DNA from: Chrysoperla carnea
Taxonomy: Eukaryota; Arthropoda; Insecta; Neuroptera; Chrysopidae
Length of the DNA stretch: 64,000 nucleotides
Reading direction: 5' to 3'
NCBI RefSeq assembly: GCF_905475395.1
Contig: NC_058337.1
Span: 8,110,983-8,174,982 of the forward strand
A program made the position numbers and the translations under genes. The notes below the pieces were generated by a model. It was not told the DNA's origin, did not search any database, and was given only the letters and a program-made list of their open reading frames with translations. The first letter of the stretch is position 1, and each line of letters begins with the position of its first letter. Positions 36,001-48,900 of the stretch are shown piece by piece.

Positions 36001-39000
36001 CAGAAAGAGTACTTTGTAAAATGATTAATACGTACTTGAAATTTCGTGACTGCCTTCCTTTTGGCGAGTCTACCAAATTACTCTCAAAAAGTATGAGATT
36101 TTCACATTTTAGTTGCTACTTTCATTTTGAAAGTATATTAAATTTGAAACAATTGAAGCCAGCCCACAGATCCGTATGTCTAAAGCTTGCTTGAAACATT
36201 TACATGATTTTCAGAAATGGTAAAATTTCGAGTTTTGCTTATGTTAAACCGTTAGAGATAGAACAAAAGATTAAATATAAAAACTGTTCCTTATTAAAAA
36301 ATAAACAACTTTTGTTTGAAACAATTTTTCGTAAGCATAATTGATTTCTCGTGAGGGAAACCATTTTCTCCAAAATATAAAAGATAGTAATGTAAATTTG
36401 TTGCTAGCTTCAGTGAGACTAGAGATTTTTTGAAAAAAACAAAAAAAAAGTTTTCTAGAAAATATTTCGAAAAATTTTTTAAATTAGTACAAATAGCAGC
36501 AGGAAGGGGATGAAAAGTTGCTTTTTTGGAATGTTATTTGGAACCTTTAGGGGCTTGTGAAATTACGTTTTGCAAGCAAGAAAAACTTGTGTTACCTTGG
36601 AACACATTATATTTCAAAATAGCAGCTTTAAATTACCCTCCGGCTGCAAAGCTTCAGCCTCGTACCTGCCCGTTGCAAAAAACTTTTATTTGCATGTTCG
36701 ACTATCCACTCAGACCTATGGTCCCCGGTTACCTGGCTGATGTTTTGGCAAATTGTTTTTAACATCTCTGTTAACATTCTGACAAAACATCATCCAAGTA
36801 TTTTTTGGTTGCAAAAAAATTTTTTATTTTGCATTTTTGGGTCTCCGTCCAGGCCTACGGTCCCCGATTGCCAGGCTGATGTCCCAGCATTTGTTAGAGT
36901 AACCTTCAATCTTTATTTTCCGCACAGAAAAGTCACGTACCTGTTCGAAAGTAAAACACATGTCTCTCTTGCTCTATGTGTGAAAATCACATAGTTTTTG
37001 AGAGTAGTTTGGTAGACTCGTCCAAAAAGTCGTAGAGAGAATGAAATGTTTATGAACTTGATGGCAATTTTTTGATAATTGTGGGTAATGTTTTGCATAT
37101 TTATTTTGAATTTTTTAATTTTGTGTAAAATGTTTGTAATGTGTTATATGAATAAATTTAGCTACTGACGATGATTGCGTTGCAATCGAAATATCGATAT
37201 TTAGCGACATGTAAGTCTGTTGTATGTTTTTTAATTGTATTTTTTATATAGAATTTCTTAATATACAATTTTATTTCGAGTATCGTGGTATTTATTTCAA
37301 TAACTATCATAGACAGAAGTTTGGTAGACTCGCCAAAAGGAAGGCAGTTACGAAATTTCAAGTATGTATTAAGTTTGTTGTTATTTTTTGACATTATAAT
37401 GTAGTATTTGACTGGCGTAATACTTACATAAAAGTATTACATAATAATAAATCTTCCATAATTTAGAAAATTATGTTCGAAAAAGTTGGAATCGTTGAAC
37501 GAAACAGACCCCGGTAAGGGCAAGAGTTATTCTAAATCAATAAATTATTGTCATTGACATCATTCAAACAAATGAATACATCATTTATCTTGAGGCTAAA
37601 AATACGCGCTTATTTATTTTAAACATATAATAATGATGGACAGTAATTAGAATAATTAAACACTGATGTCTTTCACTTTCTGTAAACTTAATAACAGTGA
37701 ATTAAATGATCTACAATCTGCACGAATATTGTAAGCAAACCGTGCTGGATAAGCTTCTTTGCCGGCCGGACCAGCGACTTTATTTTTAGCAAAAAGTACT
37801 AAAGTTTATTATCTAATGGATAGCTGAAAAGTGATTAGCTGATTTTTTTTCGTATATCGTCCTATAGATATTTTATTTCGGTCAAAATATTGTGTTTTGT
37901 TCATAGAATACAGACTTTTTTTGTTATTATATCACATGTATTTTGCAATTGTTTCAACAAATTAACTAATTTGTTTTAAGAGATTTGCGACTGTATGTGA
38001 CTTTTTGAACTTCCCACTCCGAATGAGCATAAATATTAATAAGAACTAACAACTTTCCCAAACAAAATTTTGACATCCTGCACCCCCCCCCCCTCATCGC
38101 TCAGAAAATAAACAACTTATAAATAAATTGAATATCTTGACTCAGAAAAGTAGTATCAGGATTAAATGCGGCAAATGAAAGAAAAAAACAGTAAGGAAAA
38201 GTCTAAGTTGACCTCAATCCGATAAGAGAACAAATCTTCCATGAACATAACATGAATATATTAATTTAACTTCCTTTAATTTTTCTATAAGATTATTGAA
38301 GTTTTTTTAATATATTTTTGTCTTTAAAAACATATATTATCAATGCGAATTCATGTTTTTAATCTATTTGTGCAATTAATTTATTCTAGTGATTTATATG
38401 TTTTGGGCTTTAAATCTTTAAATTTCTGACGGAAATGGCTAATTTTGACTTCAACACAACCAGCGTACATACGTATTTTTTGTTGTTATAATTTTTAAGT
38501 TTATCACTGTTAACATCTCAAAATATGAAAACTTAAAATTTTTGATTTCGTTTTTCGAAGTAAAAACAATAACTTTCAATCAGAAAGTCAACATCAAACA
38601 ACAAGAGATGAGTATAAGTTTTATTTAATATTAACTTCTACTTGTACTTCCGGCTTTGAAATGTAAACAAATTTCATTTTCATTTATTTAAATAAAAATA
38701 AAAATACTGCATGCAATCTTATTAACTTATATAATTATTAAATGAATATGTTGTGCGTCAAATTAATGAATAAGCTATTATTTATAATAAGTGAGTGATG
38801 CGTTGCCATTTATGTGACGTAATTACCAGCTGGAACAGTGCCAGATCTAAGGCGAAAACCTTGTGTATTCATTTGTTTATTGTATCTTCCGTGCAGAACA
38901 TCGAAGTAAACGACTGAGTAGGTGATTTTTAATTTTGGGACAAACGCGAAACCGTCGAATTCAGTTTCGTTGAATAACCAAACAATCGTACCTAATAGTC

Positions 39001-42000
39001 GAAGTCGTCAAAGAAAATGCCAACAAAAATGAAGCTGAACACAATAAAGAAGAGGTAAACTTTTCCATTTCTATAAAATCAATACTTGCCGAGTTGAGTT
39101 TGTATTTGATGTTGGGACGATCAAATATGATTTGGGATTAGAACACCACCCACGGTTTTTCCTTGAAGACTTCTTTGGGTTGTAATTTCGATAATCATAT
39201 TTTCGATCGTAGATATGCTCAATAAAATATTATTTTCTAGTTTAGAAGAGATCTGTCAGATTGAGTACAGTGGCGACAAAACGGTAATGGCAGCTGAAAA
39301 GTTACAAAATCCATTGATATTGTTAGCGAATGGACACAGAAATGGAGAACAAAACTCAACGAAGGAAAATACTTTCATGATAATTTTGAAACCGTGTGAA
39401 ACGATAGGAGTGAACATCAGTGGACAGCGGATGCCTTATGCAAATACTGTGAAGTATTTGTATATGATTTTACACGTTAAGCTTCAGAAAGAGCGCATAA
39501 AATAGAATAAGGAATAACTGAATATAAAGTATAGAAAAAACTGCATTGGTTGTTGGGGGTGAAAATCACAATTGTCACTTGAGAACAAAATATTAATATA
39601 TAACAATAATAACAATAATGGGGTTTTACCTCCGTTTTTATTTAAACTACATCAATATAGTCGATTACTTCGTTCTTATCCAAGAGATTAATTATAATTG
39701 CTCACACTGCCTGTGGATGGATTCGAGTCCGCAACCTCCGAGTCTGTAACCGAACGTTCTAAAGACGATTTAGATCGCACGACCACTGAGCCGGTTAATT
39801 TATAAACAGGTTCTCATGTGTGGACGTATGGCATTCAACTTTGGAGTTGCACGCAAATAATAAATTTTAAACATAATCCAAACGTTTCAAAAGAGATTGA
39901 GAGCAATAGTGGATACTATTTGTTATATAAGAAATTGTAATCACCATAAAAACTTAAGGGTGGCGCTTATAACCGAAATGATAATCAAGTATGTTCTTAG
40001 CCAAACTACTGCAAGAACTGTCTTCTCCTGCTACTGTTCTTGTCATTATTTTTCAGTGTAATAATACAAAAAGTTTGTTTGGAAACGCATAGATTTGATT
40101 ATAAAAATAATATCAGGTCAATTGCGCTATGTTCTTACATTGCTTTTGTATAAGGTCTTTTATTATTTTGAACAGCAGTTCAAGAAGTATTTTAATAAGG
40201 ATGTACGAGCGCCAGGGTAATTTTGGATAAAAGGCATGCTTTTTTATATGAAGTCTTACTAAGCCTAATTCAATTCTGAAAATTTTAAGAGTGGTTATAT
40301 AATAATTGACTTCAAAAGTAGGCATATTTAACATTGATTTTATGGATGATATTTTTTCGTAGGTTTCGAAGATCGGTGGACAACGATTTAAATTAAAGAT
40401 AAACCCACAAATTTAAAATAATATGTTTTTTTCAATTTAGATGGTGAATTATGTTTTAACTTGACAATATAAGATAAGAGAAAGTATTAAAAAATTTTTC
40501 GGTATCTGGGGTAATTTACAAAATATTGAAAATTTGGTTGAATTATTTTGCTTTCGATATTTCGAAAACCAAGACAGATTTCAAAAAATTGTAATCTTAT
40601 TTTTCGTCTACATTCATGAAGTAATAACAAAATCATCATCAAATTTGAAAATAAGGAACAAATATAAGTGCAACCATAAGTCTAAACTTGCTTTGGTGCA
40701 AGTACTACCTTAATAAGTGATAATCCACTTAACATTTTCAAATTGTATTTTAGCTAAGTTATTTAAACTTACCAATACGTTTTCTGGCATCGATGTAAGC
40801 TGCATTTATTGCATCATATGTGATACAAGTTTGACCGGTATGATAAGGCCTGAAACAAAATTTTTAATAATCACTAGATGTCAACAACATTTGGTTTATT
40901 TATAAAATTAATAAATTTAAAATATAAGGGTGTAAATTTGTTTGGTTATTGTTAACCTAAAATTTCGAATGATCACATAACCAATAAATCGCATCGAAAT
41001 GCTAGATTTCATTAAAAATAAATAACGAGCAAAGCTCGGTCATGTAGGTACTACATTCTAAATAAAAAATTTGAGAAACGAAGAATGAGAGTAACAAGAT
41101 AAATTCCCGAGTAGAAATTCAAATCAGGCAGGCCGGAAGTTGACCCGGGCCGGGTCCGGTGGCAATACGGCAGTTCCTACATGGAAAATTGGATTTAAGA
41201 CGGATCAGGGCCGGATGAATAAAAAGTAATTAAGAATTTTCAGTCAGATCGGATTAAAATAACTATGGTGGAATCCTAGTAAGAAGATCTTGATTTGAAT
41301 TCATCCGGGCCGGATCTATTTGACTGAATGAAGCCTTAAATGTGCAATTCTGATCAATTTTTAGTCAGGCTACCCTGAGTAAAGTCGGAATAAGAAAAAC
41401 CTTACATGGTTTTACCCGGCCCTGGTCATGTAGTTGTATTGGAGCCTTAACTAGATTATTCTTTTCCGAATTTGATCAGGACGGCCTGAGTATGATCTTA
41501 ATAAGAAAATCCTGATTTGAATTCATCCGGGTCGGATCTATTTGACTGAATGAAGCCTTAAATGTGCCATTCTGATTAATTTTTAGTGAGGCTAGCCTGA
41601 ATAAAGTCGGAAAAAGAAATACACAAAATATACAAAAAAAATTTAATGCATATATTTAATTATAATGACATAACTTTTTTTTTTTTTTTATTTAGCTAAA
41701 TATTTTTATTGTGAGTACTGAAGAGGATACATTGAAAAAAATGCATTACGGCTTATTTCAGTTATTTTAAAGATCATTTACGAAGCTGCATTTCTCTATT
41801 CTTCAATTTAAATTTTATTCCTCGAATGATTGACAGTTTGTATGCCGTATATTTGTGTGTCGCAATCAAAGTACCTACATAAAAAAAGACTACATACTTT
41901 TTAGAACTTTAGCTACATACAAATTTTTTATAATTAGTTACTAAATTTCATATATAAAAATTTGCGTTTGAATGAAAATATTAACTAATAAAAAAAAAAT

Positions 42001-42884
42001 TAGTTACATTAATTGGCTCATTAAACTTTAAATACAAAAAAATAAAAAATTGTTTACATAAAAAACTAATTAAATATTTCACTTAATGTCTTCCTTTTTA
42101 ATTTACAATTACGTAATAAGTGAGTGTATTTCTCTTTGCTGAATGTATTTTTGTTTTCTTGAAAGTAAACTCTTACCAGCCTCAAATGATTAGAAATTAG
42201 GATATATAATCAAGAAGGTTCGTGACCTTGGTTTCTCAAACTTACAATTGTGGACTTAAAAGCAGTGCTACTAATAATATATTTTCATTATTTTTAATCC
42301 AAGACCTGTTTTGAATCATACCACCGTGGGATATAATGCCTGACAAATTCATCTTGAGTAGCTTGCTAATTTGTTAGAGATAACTTGCGTAGAGATTGAC
42401 TATAGTCCCAATTCAATGGTAGTGATCTAAACATGACTATTTTCTTTGGAGTAATACAGAAAAATAGTTTCTAAAAGATCTTTACAATGCTCTACCACAT
42501 ATAATTTAGTTCAAAATAAGTCGAATTAGTTGAACTTGCCCTAGTAAAAACCATAGCTTTAGAACAGATAGCACTCTTTTGATAAAATTTGGTGTGGTGA
42601 CACTGTTTTTCAAACAAAACCACTCATATTAACCTTTTCAGTAATATCAATACATGGGCGTTAAATGTGGAGTTTTTGGTAGCTGAAACCTTTCAAATTT
42701 TTAGCCTATGGAGATAAAGGATTTTAAGTATGGAATATAGATGAAGTTAACTATTTATTGTAAAATTTACTAGTGAATTGCCGAAGTAAATGGAGCTATT
42801 GCTTTTGTACTGATAACGAAATTTTGACAAAATTTCTGCAAATGTTCATCGATCCTACCTAATAGACGTCAAAAATGACCATCG

Positions 42885-42938
<54 letters not shown>

Positions 42939-45900
42939 CCTTATCTAGCAATTTCAGTCCCATTTGAATAAAGTTTGCTATCAAGAAGAGAGAAAAGTAC
43001 TCTTGTGATTTTTTTCTCTAGGCTCTTAATTTTTGAAATAAAAATTCTTGAAAAGTCATATGTATCTAAAAATGCAATATTCGATTTTAAGAAAAATGTG
43101 TTGTTTTTTTTTTTTTTTTTTTTTCAATCTCTGGGGGAACTCGCTTAGCTTACGCAGCTCCTGCGCTACAAATTTTTTCAATCTTTGGTAACTGCAAGAT
43201 TGAGAGAAAGTTTTCAAAAATTATATACATTTGTTTCAGATAAGATAAAAAAATATGACTTAAACAGCACTAATTCATGTCGGCGCTTTCTTTATGAATT
43301 TTGTGTGAGCGCTTTTTTGCCCCTATAAATTTTCCATTAAATGTAATGCAAACAAAATGTATGGAATCAACGAAATATAATGACGTAACATCGATTAAGC
43401 ATTAGTTCATGTACTTTGTAATAAAAAATGAAATATGTCTGTGAAAATAAAAACTAGTTCAACACGATTTACACAAGAAACTATACTTTCAAGGATAAAA
43501 TAATAATGAACAAGGCGTCATCCTGTTTGTCTAACAAACATAAACAATAAATAAAAGATACCGTTAGTACAAAATAATTCACATAATTCTTATGAAATCG
43601 TTACACTTTTATTAAGGTAGTTGTATTTGAAAAGTTTGTGTAAAAAATCGAAGTTATACTCCATTTTCAGCTAAAAGTTATATAGTAGCATTTGAAACAA
43701 ATTCCTTTGAAAATTGAAGCACTATAGATAAAAATTGCCAAAAAATCTGTTGAGAATAAATATTCTTTGCTCCTTAATTAGAAGTCTGAACAATTTCAAT
43801 AAATAAATAGAGAAGTTGCAATTTTTTTCGCCACAAATTAATATAAATGACAGAATAATTCATTTAAAGTATATTTAAGTCATTTTTTTAAAATTAATAG
43901 TTGCATTTTTTTATTTATTATTAATAAAAAATAGTTATATTTTTGAATAAATTAAACGGTAGTGACGTATAACCTCTTGAGGCTGTGAGTCATTCGGTTT
44001 CTATGGAAATTTCCGTTATGATATAATGAAAGCAAGTTGAGAAACAAAACCATTTATCACTATTCATGTTATATTATCATTTCTCCGCGCGATGGTTTTA
44101 CGAAAGCGATGTGTTGACGTCACAGCCGTTTGAATTTATAGTTTAGAAAAACCATTTTCAATTGTAAAGTTACATGAAAAATCATTAAAATATTTATTTT
44201 TTTTTCAATTTTCAATCTTTCGAAAAAAAAAATAAATAAATAAAAAAACATGTAACTTTTCTATTATTGTATTTATTTTATCAATTCTATCCTAAAAAGG
44301 GACCGTTGACTTTTCAGGCCATTCGATGTATCAGTTTTAATTTTGAAAAACTTTTTTCAGCTGTTGCGGTTCTATCTGCAAGGGTCAAGAATAGAAAGCA
44401 TGCTGTTATTACCTCCGGAAAACCGGATGCATGGCTATTGAATTTTATCAGCTCTTCCATGACTTCCTTAATGGAATGCATTTTTTGAATTTCAGATTAT
44501 AAGCATGTTTTCAGAGCAATTCATTGTTCATAACATTTTACTAACTTTTGCTTACACACTTTAGGGGCCTCTCTAGCCGGGGGATCTGGTATCATTGATA
44601 CTGCGGTACCTACGCCCCTGGTCTTATGTCTAAATTCTTAAAAAAAAAAAAGAAAGAAAATTGATGTTACAATTAAATCGTGACCGCTTTGCTTTAATAG
44701 TTTATAAGTTTACCTTGAAAATACAATATTAAGGAAATACACTTACGACCACATACCACTTACCACATATGAATGAAATATGTGTAATTTTTTTATTCAT
44801 GAATAGATACATATACATAGGTAGTTTAAAACAATACATTATTAAAATCTTTAATAGACAATAATATAATAAGCTGCTTGTTATACCATGTATATATGAA
44901 ATATACATAGTATTATAAGTTTAGTCCCAAGTTTGTAACGCCTAAAAATATTGATGCTACAAAAAAAAAATTGGTATAGGTGTTCATAAAATCACCTAAT
45001 TAATCCATTTCCGGTTGTCCGTCCGTCTGTGGTCACGATTACTCAAAAACGAAAAGAGATATCAAGCTGAAATTTTTACAGCGTGTTTAGGACGTAAAAA
45101 GTGAGGTCAAGTTCGTAAATGAGCAACATGGGTCAATTGGGTCATGGGTCCGTAGTACCCATCTTGTAAACCGTTAGAGATAGAATAAAAGTTTAAATGT
45201 AAAAAATGTTCCTTACAAAAAAATAAACAACTTTTGTTTGAAACATTTTTTTGTTAACATCACTGTTTACCCACGAGGGCGTTTATTAGGTACAAATTTT
45301 ATAGTATGTATTAATATCAAAGTGAGTATCTTTTGTTATTTACGTGACGTCAAAAAAACAAACGAGTGCGCATCAACACTTGCGCATTATATGAGAATAT
45401 CAGTTAAATATGTCAGATATGTATGTATTTGAAATCTGACAGAGTTACCAACACTGCCTATACATGGTATTTCAACAATTAACTCAGTCAATTGTTTGTT
45501 TTCACTTGTTATAAATGAACTTTTGACCATGTCTAGCTAAATAAATATAAAATTAATTCGATGAGTCATTTTATTGCTGAATTTAAATTAATATGCAGAT
45601 GATGTATACAACAAACAGTATAAATTAGGTATTAATTTACTATTGATTGTATCTACTATAATTAACTCATTCATTGATAAAAACAAATGTACAATTTCAT
45701 AGCAGAGTTTAGCAATACCTCTTTATACCATGTATATATGAAATATACATAGTATACTTAGTTTATTCCCAAGTTGGTATTGCTTAAAAATATTGATGCT
45801 ACCAACAAAATTTTGGTATAGGTGTTTGTTCATAGTCGGTTGTCTCTCTGGCTGTCTGTCTGTCGTCTGTCATCACGATTACTCAAAAACGAAAGGAGAA

Positions 45901-48900
45901 ATCAAGCTGAAATTTTTATGGCGTGCTGAGGGCGTAAAAAGTGAGATCAAGTTCGTAAATGAGCAACATAGGTCAATTGGGTCATCTTGTAAACCGTTAG
46001 AGATAGAACAAAAGTTTAAATGTAAAAAATGTTCCTTATAAAAAAAAAAAACAACTTGTTGTTTGAAACATTTTTTCGTAAACATCACTGTTTACCCGTG
46101 AGAGTGCAAAATATGTATAGCAAATTGTATATAAGCTATATCAGTTATGTATGTGTGACATGTATGTATGTATGTGTAATGTGACAGAGTAATCAACACT
46201 GTCTCTACATGGTATTTCATCAATTAACTCAGTCAATTGTTTGTTTTCATTTGGTATACATTAGGTATACTAAGTTTAGTGCCAAGTTTGTGTAGGTGTT
46301 CATAAAATCACTTAATTAGTCCATATCCGCGTGTCTGTCAGTCTGTCTGCCCGTCTTTCATCATGATTACTCCAAAGCGCAAATATATATCAAGCTAAAA
46401 TTTTTATAGCGCCTTGAGTACGTAAAAAGTAAGGTCGAGTTCGTAAATGAGCAACATAGGTCAATTGGATCTTGGGTCTTGGGTCCGTAAGATCCATCTT
46501 GTAAACCCTTAGAGATGGAACAAAAGTTTAAATGTAAAAAATGTTATAGTTTCTTATCAAAATACAAACAACTTTTGTTGGAAACATTTTTTCGTAAACA
46601 TCACTGTTAACCCGTGAGAGCGCAAATTATGCGCAAATTGTATTGTATGTATTAGATGGAAATATATAAGTTATATATGTGTGACATGTATGTATGTGTA
46701 ATGTGACAGAGTAATCAACAGTGTCTACACAATGTATTTCAACAAAAAAACAAACATACTTGTTCCTGTAACAATGTTAAATCTTTGTTAAAAGTCTAAA
46801 AATTATGGCTTTGTGTTAATGTTAATTTACGGTTACTTATTATTTAAATAACTTCATTCTCATCATTTTTAGACAATCTTTTAAAAAATTTAAAGTTTAA
46901 GTTAGTGGTGATTTTTCTGTTCATGATTCTCGTAAAGTCAAGTATAATCAGTGCCAAATGATAATTTTTCGTGGTGGGCAGAGAAAAACGTATTTGTAAA
47001 GTTTTATTGAAATCCCTCGTATTATTCAATCCTGGCACGTCTCCTTAACAAGTTTCAACTCTCTTAACATGATTTGCTTCTATTTTAAAGCAATTTATTG
47101 TACAGTCAAAATCGCTTATGTAATGACACCAATATTTTGACTGTAATTATAAAAAATTCCTAACAAAATAAAAGAGGCTAACATACATTATTATTTTGTT
47201 ATTTAAATAAAAAGATCTAAAAGATAAAATTGAAACCACAGAATAATTAGTTTTTTAGATAGGAAATACAAGGTCTTTTGTATGTACTTAGTAAGTAAAA
47301 ATGATTTCAACTTAAAGTTCATTACTTTTAAAGTAATTTAAACTATAATTACCTAAAGAGTCACTGAACATATATATATTTCTTTATTTATGGTTAATTG
47401 TACTTTTATTTCAAGTCATATGATCTTTGATTACAAACGATTTAATTAAGAAATTATAATTATTCTTCATGTGACTGACTACTCCTATAAATAATGAGTG
47501 TTTCAATAACAACCGGAATTTTAATGAAGAAAGAAAACTCAATAGATACTTCCAAAAAACTTTTTTTCCAGTTTTTTTGTCTTGAAAGTCCAAAAAATCT
47601 CATCTAAGCTATCGAAACCGTTGTTTAATCGTTCATTTAATTAAAAATTTTATGTTAAAGTTTAAATTTTTGCAAGGTAATATAAACATCTTTTATGAAT
47701 GGTTTTGAATCCAAAGAGTTTATATACATAGAGAACGCGAAGGATCTGTTAGCCTGTAAGTGCATGCGATATGATCAATGAGAGAGAAAATTGCCAGTGA
47801 GTTGTCATATAATCCAGCCAAATTACACTTTGAAGGTTACAAAAATTTCCATAGAGCTAAAAATTGGTATGAATGTTCAGAATACTATTATAAATGAATT
47901 GTGAAAAGTCCCCATCAATCCCCTCTGTGCAATAAATTTTATTGAGGGGGGAAGTTTGCAAAAATAGGTTTTTCGCTTGAAACTTGAAACTCTTGGAAGA
48001 CGATGATGCATAAGACTGTAATTTAATGGAAGACGATGATTTTCCGTTTTCAATTATTTCGACAACTATTTTCTCTTCTGAGAAAAGCTTAATTTTGATC
48101 AATTTTCACATTTTAAATTTATTTTTGCAATGTCTGGAAAGACGCATTTGACAACATTTTTCGAATGAAGGACTTTTCGCATTTTTGTGGCTTTAATTAA
48201 TCGTTAAAACTTTTTAACCTTTTTTTTTTCTTTTTTTTAGGATAAAACGCTAAACACTTCGGTCAAAATTTCCACCAATAATATATTGTCAATAAAAAAT
48301 TGATTTTTATGAATATTAATAATTATTATTGAATATTAGTATGAATTTAGCAGCAAAATAATCCAAATGAAATTATAATATTTGTACCTCGTATTAAAGA
48401 GGCTTTCCGCCACACCCTTATGGTTCGGAATAATTGGAAAAAAAGGACGTTATAATCTGATAAAATAATTACAAAAGACGCGGTCGAGCAAACTGCAAAG
48501 GTCACGTTGCAGTGAACATATTAAAACCTGTTCAAATATTCATCTATAAATATATAGGAGACTTTCTATAGATATAGATAGATAGATAGATAGTCACTCA
48601 TCACGATATCTCTGGAACTATAAGACCTAGAGACTTGAAATTTGGCAGGAATATTCCTTTTGCCAAGTAGAGGTCAGCTAAGAACGGATTTTACGAAATT
48701 CCACCCACAAGGGGGTTGCGGGGGTGAATAAAAAATTCATATTTTTCAATTATGGCTTTTAATAGTTCAAAACTTGGTCAGAATGTTTTAAATTACATTT
48801 AGAAATTTTTTTAACCTTCGGAGGGTAGAAAGGTGTAGCGAGAAAGTGGGAAGGAAATATCGAATATTTACAAATATACCTAAGTGGGGTATCAAATAAA

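Larger units (their letters stand above)
36025..37372. mobile_element. Element bounded by 53-bp inverted repeats
   Basis: 36025-36077 and 37320-37372 are near-perfect reverse complements (ACTGCCTTCCTTTTGGCGAG on one side). Inside lie an INE-1-like fragment (36246-36362), a diverged tandem duplication (about 36668-36775 and 36808-36900, both with GGTCCCCG.TTACCTGGCTGATG-like text) and a Penelope-like end at 37155-37205. The open frames 36526-36762 and 36740-36994 reflect the duplication and show no domain. Confidence 0.75.

Noticed and set aside
44267..44488. Small plus-strand gene
   Set aside because: No domain, no codon or splice evidence, located in a repeat-rich intron of the opposite strand gene.
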